From assembly GCA_963971225.1 (NCBI GenBank), contig OZ020269.1, positions 17,544,921 to 17,608,920 of the forward strand: DNA of 64,000 nucleotides. The letters run 5' to 3'. Of this stretch, positions 56,287 to 64,000 are shown piece after piece (the first letter of the stretch is position 1; every line of letters starts with the position of its first letter). The notes below the pieces were generated by a model. It was not told where the DNA came from and made no database searches. It saw only the letters and a list, made by a program, of their open reading frames with translations. Both the position numbers and the translations under genes were made by a program. The stretch comes from Melieria omissa (lineage: Eukaryota > Arthropoda > Insecta > Diptera > Ulidiidae).

Positions 56287-56755
56287 GATCAGTTTTTTCG
56301 TGGACGCTCCTTAGATCTATAATAGATTTTTGCATGGTCTCTGAGCTTTATCAAACCGAGAGTTATCCAAACTACCAACAATTTACTTCTCAATCTTCAT
56401 ACCCAAAGGTTCAAGTAGCAGCTAAGAAGATCTATAATAGATTTATGAATGATCTCTAAGCTGTATCAAACCAACCATTATCCCAACTACTTTCTTCACA
56501 ACCTTCATACCCAAAGGTTCATGCTAAGTAGATCTATGATAGATTTTTGAATGATCTTCAATCAATCAATGAATGATCTTCATTCATCTTCATTACTTCA
56601 CAACCTTCATACCATCACTAACAATTTACTAAACTTTTGCTCCATACGTATACATGTGTGTAACCAAGCTAAAGGATCAAGTAGCAGCTAAGAAGATCTA
56701 TAAAAGATTTTTGAATGATCTCTAAGCTTTTCAAACCAACCATTATCCCATCTCC
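56287..56755 (-). repeat. right arm of foldback-like inverted structure
   Basis: On the minus strand this reads in the same order as the left arm, from GGGAGATGGGATAATGGTTG to AAAAAACTGATC, with roughly 90% identity by eye. It is about 250 bp shorter because the left arm carries one extra internal block. The inner ends (AAAAAACTGATC) and outer ends (GGGAGATG) of both arms correspond. Confidence 0.88.
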
Positions 56756-56936
56756 CAAAACTTGGTTGTGAGCTTAGGCTCTGAATGTTTCAAGCCCTGT
56801 GACAACGAACTCAAGAAATGAGTCGATGTAATAGCGTCGACTAAAATCATCGACAATCAATCGTAAGAAAATGATCTGTAGTGCCGAGAAGCACTGCAAA
56901 AGTTTACTGCAAGCAAGCTGCAAGCTTTATTCATAT
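56756..56936. other. spacer before hAT-type element
   Basis: Unique sequence. Its last eight bases are the left target duplication of the next element. Confidence 0.4.
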
Positions 56937-57552
56937 CAGTGTTGCCAGATGCCTGAAATGACTTTTTACTTAATCTTATAAAAATACTTAAATTTCCTCC
57001 CAAATTTCCGCCTCCCAAAAAAGTCTCCCAAATTTTTTTATTTTATTTTTAATTCAATTCTTAAGTATTCAATTATAATTAAATTTAATTTTTTTTATTT
57101 TTTTAAGAATTAAACTTCTCATTAAAAATTAAAATACATACATATAATTTTTTTATTGCATACCTGTTTTACTTACAAAAACTTATTAAAATAAAACATA
57201 TAACAAATGAATTAAATAAAAAGTTAATTTTTGACGGGATTTAATTTTGAAAGCAATAAGTGGGAATGAGATAGAACTAGAAAACATTTTGTAAGGTTAA
57301 CAATTTTTAACACAGTAGGGTGCTTTGACTACTAAAATAGCTGCCAGAATATGTTTTGTGGCCAGTGTTCCTAATGCATCATACTTCGTTATATAAAAAA
57401 TTTCCAAAAATCCACTAATGATCCGAAAATCAACTAACCTAAAATATGAATCTCCTAAACTTTCTTCGAAACAATTCTTCCTCCTAAAATTTCTCGTAAA
57501 AAGTCAAGAATCTCTTAAATGTAGGAGGAAATATTCTGATCTGGCAACACTG
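56937..57552. mobile_element. hAT-type non-autonomous element (616 bp)
   Basis: The inverted ends CAGTGTTGCCAGAT match over 14 bases. A perfect 8-bp duplication, ATTCATAT, flanks it (56929-56936 and 57553-57560). The ends and duplication length fit the hAT superfamily. CTCC-rich and GGAGG-rich stretches near the two ends can also pair. No frame encodes a transposase. It is a different family from the one at 31259-31619, whose ends differ. Confidence 0.92.
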
Positions 57553-57560
57553 ATTCATAT

Positions 57561-57769
57561 TTACTGGCTTACTTTATTTATATTTACTGGTCCATAAAAA
57601 TTCGGCAAGCTTGTAGGTTGCCCCAGTATCTTTCGAAGATTTCCACCTTCTGCGCGGAAAAATATTTACAGGATTCCCGGACCTTTGTGTCTTTTTCCTA
57701 GAGGAAAACATGAAAGTGGATGGTAATGACCATACAGGATGTCAGCCTTCCATTTGAACATATCAGCTG
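57561..57769. other. short unassigned sequence
   Basis: Between the hAT-type element and the next tandem repeat. Nothing recognised. Confidence 0.35.
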
Positions 57770-58470
57770 ATGCCATCCGCAAGTTTTTTAGAGTCAACAA
57801 GAGGAACGAATGACAGGAAAAACAAAAATAGGGAGGAACAACCTAAGAACCTGACTGAATTCCAAAACCATTTTCCTTTGACGAAGGACTAACGAAATAT
57901 CTACTAACTCTCCCAAGAAAAGAATGCAAGACCATAGAATGGGCCCAACGAAGAATGGGCCTTCGCAAGTTTTTTAAAGTCAACTAGAGGAACGCATGAG
58001 AGAAAGAACGAGGGCCTGGTGGAACAACCTGAGCACCTGAGCGATTTTCAAAACTGTTTATGAGGAAAGAAGAACGAGATTTATACTAACTCTCAAAAGA
58101 AAAGAATGCAGAACGAAGAAAAGGCCGCCGTAAGTTTTTTAAAGTCAACTAGAGGAACGCATGAGAGAAAGAACGAGGGCCTGGCGGAACAACCTGAGCA
58201 CCTGAGTGATTTCTGAAATCATGTTAAAGTCTTTTGACGAAAGAGAAACGAGATTTCTACTTACTCTCCAAAAAAACTAATTCAAGGCCATAGAATGGGC
58301 TTAACGAAGAATAGGCCTCCGCAAGTTTTTTAAAGTCAACTAGAGGAACGCATGGGAAAAAGAACGAGGGCCTGGTGGAACAACTTGAGCACCTGGGCGA
58401 TTTCCAAAACTGGTGTACGAGGAAAGAACAACGAGATTTCTATTAACTCTCTCAAGAACAGAATGCAGAG
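57770..58470 (+). repeat. tandem repeat, ~165-190-bp unit, four copies
   Basis: CGCAAGTTTTTTAAAGTCAA, CTAGAGGAACGCATGAGAG, ACGAGGGCCTGGTGGAACAA and CTCAAAAGAAAAGAATGCAG recur near 57784, 57971, 58134 and 58327. The last three copies are close to each other and the first is diverged. The final copy leads directly into the LINE-like tail. The short frames inside are not conserved between copies. Confidence 0.8.
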
Positions 58471-58765
58471 CCAAAGAGTGGACATAACTAACTACAGGAA
58501 ATGCATTGAGGAATGTTGCAGGGGAAACTCTGGAGAACCTACTGTGCTACCTCACTGCCATCTCTAGAACTCGTTTGACTTGGCGTTTCCTACGCTCTTT
58601 TCAGGACTCATACAGGTCCCGAAAAAGGCGTCAAACTTCTTAGGAAACTTGGACATTCTCTGACATTTTAACAGATCACTACTTCAGCTACAGCTAAACG
58701 CAACTGCGACTGGCATCTCTAAGTACCAAAGGGAGCCTTAACCTATACACTCTAACTTAATCTAA
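58471..58765 (+). pseudogene. probable LINE 3' end
   Basis: Frames here give ECCRGNSGEPTVLPHCHL and, shifted by one base, ENLLCY followed by ISRTRL. This resembles the C-x-C...HLLCHCPAL...R tail of insect LINE ORF2 proteins seen more clearly at 14.9-15.2 and 61.8-62.2 kb. It is followed by CTCTAAGTACCAAAGGGAGC and CTAACTTAATCTAACCC, similar in style to LINE 3' ends. Strongly decayed, so only a moderate call. Confidence 0.45.
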
Positions 58766-59900
58766 CCCATTCCCCGAAGCGCAGATAGCATCTAGAGACA
58801 AAGGAAAAAACCTAACCTAACCAATCGCTGGTTGTATATGAACTCAGCTCTGATCTAATCTGATTTGAGTTGAAGCAGAACATGAAAGAATGGGCAATCA
58901 AGAGTTTTCTCGAATGCAGTCGAAGTCAAAACATACAATCAACATACAATAAGGATTATTAATTTATATTATATATCTTAAATTTGTTGTATGTATAGTG
59001 TTATCTTTTTGTTGTTAGTAAGGATTTCGTGCCTATGTTTTTTGCCTGAGGCTAAGTAAAAAATGTTGAGGGTGAGAGATTACTGATAGCAAAAAAAATA
59101 TAAGTTTATCTCGAGAGCGGAATAATCCAATCACTTAGGATGAGAACAAAAAATGAATATGAGGTATGGGAAGGGTAGTTAAAAAGAAAGATTAAAAAAG
59201 ATTGTACGAGTGTCAGATGAACAGATGAGCTGAAAGGGTTCAAGGATCAAGTCCAAAGGGATGGACCAAAGGATCAAATCCCTTTCAAACCAAGTGTGTA
59301 AAGTATCGGCGGTTGCTTCTCGTCACCCTTTAAAATTTTATCTATGGGATTAACTTAAGGGTTGCACACATTCAGTGGGAAAGAAAAAGTATATGGAAGG
59401 CTGAATAGCGAAACAAAAAACCATGTAAATATAACAATAACCGCAGATTAACAAACCAACAAGAACCAACAACATTGTGTAATGTCTTTGCGTGAAACTG
59501 GGTTATTCTTTTTTTATTTTGAGTTCATTGATATTAGTTAAATAGTGCCTAAGCCTTCAATGGAATGGAATGGATGATGGAATGAGTCAATTATGTATAT
59601 GAAAGTTATGCCCTGAAACCAGACTACGCCTGAATAAATGGATTAGAAAAACCATAAAGAACAATAATGAATGAGCATCATTTCAATGTTATTGTAAAAA
59701 CAACGTAAAGTGACCCACTATGTGGTCTGTTTTGGCAAATCTCTGAAAAGAGTTTTTAGAAGAAGATCTTGGCAGACTGAAGTACGAGGATCCACCAGTT
59801 TCTTTGACGATTTTCCGACTTCTGCAATAAAAAGGGTCACTACTCTAGTGTATTTCAAATACAAATGATTCGATGAAGTTTGTCTGAACTGGCTTTAATG
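58766..59900. other. unassigned sequence, no gene
   Basis: AAACCTAACCTAACC near 58809-58823 may be another retroelement tail. The remaining ~1 kb has no frame, repeat or element end that I recognise. Confidence 0.35.
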
Positions 59901-61145
59901 CTGCTTTTGATGCTTGGTTTGCAATTCGATTGATTGCACAATCGATTAATCATATTTTTCACTAGAAGACTATTTAGTATGAAATTGACAGAGATAGATT
60001 TTTTGACTGACTTACAACACGACACTTGCAAAAATTTTGCATACATTTTAGGCGCAACAGCTCGTCAGCGTCACGTTTCTGTGTGCGATTTAACGCAAAT
60101 TTCACTGCATTCCATTGCTTGCGTCCATTTGCTGCCACTCGAAGCGATGTGTGTGTGTGTGTGTGTGTGTGTGCGGCAAGTTTGTGCGCGCTATTGACAT
60201 ACGTTTACGGTTGATGCGAGTGGGTGGACGCGTCGGTGCATTTTACGCGCTTAATTGCGCGACTGTTGCAATGACTGCGCACTGAGCAAAATTCGTTGCC
60301 GTTTGGCCATTTCAGTGGCAATGTAACACTTCATGTTGAAATTGGCTTTTTGATTGTTGTTGCCATTGGTTGCTGCGGCTGCCGTGTGCTGCCAGTTATA
60401 TAAACACACACACGCACACAGCGATGCTTACGCAAATATGTATGCACGACTGGGGCGGGCACTCACACACACACGCACACACACACGCACACTCGCAGGA
60501 TACATGCTGCTGTCAGCCAATGTTGCCTTTTTAGTGGTTTTGACACCTGCTGTGTGAACGCGCGAGAAAACAACAACAACAGCAAGAACAGTAGTAACAC
60601 CAACAGCAACAGCATCAGCAACAGCAGCAACAGCTGTCGCTGCAACAATATCAACAAAAGGTGCAAAAATGTGTTAATTATCTTTTAATTGCTTAATGAG
60701 ACTTGACGGCAGCGGCTTGGCTGCTGCATTAATTATGCGCCGCACAGCTCTGCGCGCTGCGTTTGCTTTGCGCTGCGGCTGTCTGCAGTTGTTGTTGTTG
60801 TTGTTGAATGTGTTGGCTGCGGCTGCTGCTTGTGGCCGGCTTGGCTGGCTCGCTGATTGTTGGCGTTGTACTCGCCGCACTGTTGTTGCTTTTATTATGG
60901 TTATGTGGTAGTTTTGCTTTACACTCGACTGTCGGTGCGGTTATTGTGGGAAAAAGGCCCAGAGTGTGTCGATCATAAGCGCCATTTAAGCTGACACCGG
61001 CGCCAATGCGTGTCATAAATTGAAATTATAAAAATGCGTTGGCCACTTTGTTGTTGTTGAATTAAATTTTTGCTCAGCAATTACAATTGTGATGCAACGA
61101 ATGTCTACATTAAAGCAACAATATGGACGATGTGTGTCAATATTG
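59901..61145. other. island with TG, CA and CAG repeats; no gene
   Basis: (TG)n at 60149-60173, CACACACACGCACACACACACG near 60466-60488, CAACAGCAACAGCATC near 60602-60645 and TTGTTGTTGTTG at 60788-60805. Sense and antisense frames over 60463-61016 are Leu-rich or Gln/Asn-rich repeat translations. The last part, before 61145, contains further TTG repeats. Confidence 0.45.
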
Positions 61146-61392
61146 CAGTTGACTCAGTGGTTAGTGTTGGTTGGTTGTTAGTTGGTTGGTTGTTAGTGTT
61201 GGTTGGTGGTTAGTGGAACACGAGTCAGACGGTTGAGAGTTTGAATCCAATCTTAATCAACAAAATGTTTTGGGTTAAAATTAAAATAGTTTATAAATAA
61301 AAAGAATCAATAATAAAAACAATTATAATTAAATAAATGAACTCGTGGAGGCCCTATGCTCCAGAGACGAGTGAACAAGGAATAAAAAAAAT
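61146..61392 (+). mobile_element. tRNA-derived SINE candidate with 3' hairpin
   Basis: TGACTCAGTGGTTAGTG (61150-61166) fits an A box, and AGTTTGAATCC (61238-61248) fits a B box. A GGTTGGTTGTTAG expansion between them lengthens the normal spacing. An AT-rich body ends in a hairpin: ACTCGTGGAG...CTCC..ACGAGT at 61341-61372, then AAGGAATAAAAAAAA. Structured ends followed by an A-rich tail are usual for SINEs mobilised by a LINE. No target duplication identified. Confidence 0.55.
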
Positions 61393-61829
61393 GTAATCCG
61401 CATTGGTGGCAATACTGGGCACACTGATGCACATGAGTCACCCGGTCGTGCGATCGATAGTTAAGCAACTAAGTTATTGCCTTCTTCTTGATCTGACCAG
61501 CGAAGGAAAAGGACGGGAAAAAGGAAAATCGAAAAACATCGAGGCCAACCTGAGACCAACAAATAAAATAGCTTGGTTTAAAAAAATTAAAATAGGCATG
61601 CAATTTCAACTGCTGCCCAAAACTGTAATTTTAGAAGCGAACATTAGTTAAGAAAAAAAATGGCTATAATCTGAAAAACACAGATAACTCTCAACATTGA
61701 CTGGTTGAGCTAAAAGATCATCGAGTCCTCATGGCACAGCAGAATGGACTGTAGCACTTGGCAGAAACTAGGGTCCTCCCTTTTCGTGAGGAAAATGCAA
61801 TTTATACTGTCCCTGAGTTGAACTTCTGT
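61393..61829. other. unassigned sequence
   Basis: An 82-codon plus frame (61403-61651) shows no domain. The last ~100 bases may be upstream LINE coding sequence too worn to read. Confidence 0.35.
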
Positions 61830-62160
61830 TAGACAGCTCGTTGAAGTCCCCACTGGACACTGCGCCATTTGATATTTCCTCATCAAGTGGCACCTCTCGT
61901 CCAGTGATGTCTTCATAAGTTACGGAGATGAAGAAGAAGTAGAAACATTTGAACACTTTCTGTACCACTACTCGGCCCTACTGGAACGCCAACTCCGTAA
62001 TCTGGGGCAAGAATCCTATCGGACCTGAAATTTGGAATCTGTTCTCTTTTATCAAGAGATCGAAATGGTTCGTTTGAACTAGAACTTTTTAAGAAGAGAT
62101 TCACAATGGGTCAATTTGGTCTCTGTGCTGACTCAGCCTTCCATACCTACGTAACCTTTG
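61830..62160 (+). pseudogene. LINE ORF2 C-terminal fragment and 3' end
   Basis: One plus-strand frame reads VRQLVEVPTGHCAI, a stop, and later GDEEEVETFEHFLYHYSALL then RQLRNLG. This matches the TGHC...C..C.DEEE.ET.EHFLCHCPAL..R tail of Jockey/CR1-like LINEs, with the Cys and Pro of HCPAL replaced. About 90 bases on, TCACAATGGGTC and TACCTACGTAACC form a 3' end of the same style as at 2070-2202. It is 5'-truncated and mutated, so inactive. Confidence 0.75.
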
Positions 62161-62567
62161 GAGAACATGAAATCATACTGGGTCTAGTATGCCCATACTC
62201 CTACTTTAAGCGACAATGCCTGTTCAAAACAATTTTTCCCGCGAATTTTTTAAATATGTTACAAACTTCAAAAAGTATCCAACTATAATTTCAAACTTCC
62301 TAAATTGCGAAGAGAAATGGAAAAAATTGTTTGTTTTATAAAGGTCTGAAATCCTATAATGAGTTGCCAAGAATTTAAAACTTTGTAAACAAAACTTATT
62401 CAAAAGGAAGCTCTACAATTATTGTAAGACCTTAGCAGTAAGATAATTTTATGTTTATATTTTATATTTGCAACAAAAATGTAATATGAATTAGGCCTAA
62501 AAAACCGTAAGAAATAAAAACAAACAAAAAAAAATGAATCGTTAAAACAATGTTCAATGAACACTCC
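62161..62567. other. AT-rich sequence
   Basis: Unique AT-rich DNA after the LINE end. Nothing recognised. Confidence 0.35.
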
Positions 62568-63330
62568 AGAATTTTTTTTCAGTTAAATGTTTCAATAGGT
62601 GTGAAATTATAGGCAATACAAAAAACACATTTTAGAAAAATAGATAATAATAAAAAAAAGGGTTTTTTCTCCAAAGGTTCATCAATTCGGGAAAAGTTGA
62701 TTAGTTCTGTGGTTCAATTGACTTCAAACTCACCGAAAATACTTGAAAATTTTTTATTTTCTTTTGAAAATGAAAATTTGTTGCAGTTAACCATGGGTTA
62801 AGAATTTGTAAAAAGCAATATGAAAACAAGTAAAAAATAAGAAGATTTGGTTAGATAGTAAGATTTTCTTCTTCAAAATCTCATCTAATCAAAGAACATG
62901 CCAGAATTTGTTTCCAGTTAAAAGTTTCAATAGATGTGGAATTATAGGCGATCAAAACTGAAAAGGAGCTAATTGACCCAGATTGCTATGAATGATTAAA
63001 AAAATAGTTTTTTCTCCAAGTAAATGCGTTAATTGACTTCAAACTTACTGAAAAGACTCGAAAATTCTTTATCGAATTTTTTTTCAGTTAAAGTTTCAAC
63101 AAACTGACCAGAATTTTATCGATGATTAAAAAAAAAAGGTTTGTTCTCTGAATGTTTAATTCAGGAGAAACAAATTAGTGCTCCAATAGACTTCAAACTC
63201 ACTGAAAATACTTGAAAATTTTTTATTTTCTTTTGAAAATGAAAATTTGATGGAGTCAATCATGGGTTAAGAATTTGTAAAAACAAATATGATTAAATGA
63301 GAAATATGGCTAATTGAATTCAAGTCTAAT
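62568..63330. repeat. tandem repeat, ~3 uneven copies
   Basis: TTTTCAGTTAAA and GTTTCAATAG, then TTTTTTCTCCAA, TTGACTTCAAACTCA, AAATACTTGAAAATTTTTTA and CATGGGTTAAGAATTTGTAA appear in this order from about 62575, 62905 (shortened) and 63085. The copies vary in length because of internal deletions. Family unknown. Confidence 0.75.
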
Positions 63331-64000
63331 TAAAAACACATCAAAATCTGATGAGGTCATTAAAGGGTTAAAAATAGTGACTTATCCTTGCAAAGGTCTC
63401 GTAACTTGCTGATAACACATTTATATCTATAAAACCGCGTTTTTATCTATTTGTGCGTTTGTCTTTTACACATTCGGAAACTACTTGACCCATTGATCTG
63501 AAATTTTGATACAATTGGTGCTATGTCCAAAATTAGGTTTCTGGGTATCATTTGTTGTGATTAGGTAAGAAAGCACTGGCGCAGGACAATGCTCCGTTAG
63601 TCAATGCTTCCTCCTTCCTAAAACAAATTGCGTTCATTAGTTTTGCGTAGATTTCTACGCATACAAGATTTCAGTATATTTTTAGTGTAATATCTAAAGG
63701 AAATGAATACAAAATATTTTTTTTATAATTAATTATTAATATGTAATTATATTATAATTAATTAATTATTTTAATTATAATTATTTATCTTAATTTTAAT
63801 TAATTATTAATTATTTAAACTTGAATTTGAATTAATATTAATTATTTAAATTTTAATTCGTTATTAATTATTTTAATTTTAATTAAATATTAATTAATTA
63901 GTTAAGTATGAAATTTAAATTTTTTAATTTCATTTTTAATTTTATTATAAACAATAATTAAAATTAAAAAATATTAGAAAAGTAAAATAAATTAAAGTAG
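63331..64000. other. AT-rich window end with (TTAATTA)n-like run
   Basis: CGGAAACTACTTGACCCATT near 63476 resembles the core phrase of the ~170-bp satellite. From 63718 to 63960 the sequence is nearly all A/T with repeated ATTAATTATT strings. No gene. Confidence 0.45.

Overview
The window looks like non-coding DNA of a higher fly. The evidence is dense CAA/CAG/TTG and CA/TG microsatellites in moderately GC-rich islands, long AT-rich stretches, Tc1/mariner, hAT, copia, gypsy and BEL/Pao elements, and non-LTR tails ending in CCTAA repeats. A tephritid-like fruit fly would fit, but that placement is inference. I found no host protein-coding gene that I can defend, and no tRNA, rRNA or CRISPR. 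The largest open frames come from retroelements or from translated microsatellites. The most likely setting is a large intron or an intergenic regulatory domain.

The layout alternates. Islands at about 2.2-4.1, 6.8-7.3, 12.6-14.4, 17.8-19.3, 23.5-25.3, 27.1-28.5, 33.8-35.8, 38.8-40.2, 47.2-48.6, 51.3-53.5, 54.7-55.9 and 59.9-61.1 kb carry the short repeats typical of fly regulatory DNA. Between them lie AT-rich stretches filled with tandem arrays and transposon remains. One island (27.5-28.1 kb) resembles a promoter with a 5' non-coding exon. One 63-nt segment (30.28-30.34 kb) has the layout of a cassette microexon. Both are hypotheses.

Mobile elements with good support are: a BEL/Pao element on the minus strand at 41.08-45.97 kb, with 249-bp LTRs differing at one base and a primer site resembling the tRNA-Tyr 3' end, carrying gag and protease but no polymerase; a copia leader plus gag fragment trapped between AAATA arrays at 9.45-10.39 kb; a gypsy integrase relic with an LTR-like end at 49.4-50.76 kb; two hAT-type short elements with perfect 8-bp target duplications (31.26-31.62 and 56.94-57.55 kb); a TA-flanked pogo/Tc1-like short element (26.76-27.00 kb); a TTAA-flanked element with 20-bp perfect ends (36.93-37.65 kb); three Tc1/mariner transposase relics; several non-LTR 3' tails; and two tRNA-derived SINE candidates.

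Tandem arrays are unusually varied: a 480-bp direct repeat, an 11-bp minisatellite, a ~280-bp higher-order array, three AAATA arrays, a 2-kb AT-rich array with a recurring ATCAATTGAT palindrome, a ~170-bp array of nine copies whose single inverted relative lies 8.5 kb upstream, and further arrays near 21, 36, 58 and 63 kb. The most unusual architecture is a foldback-like structure at 53.56-56.76 kb: two inverted arms, each built of internal repeats, enclose 2 kb of island-type sequence. These features do not form a pathway. They record repeated element insertion and array growth in one non-coding domain.
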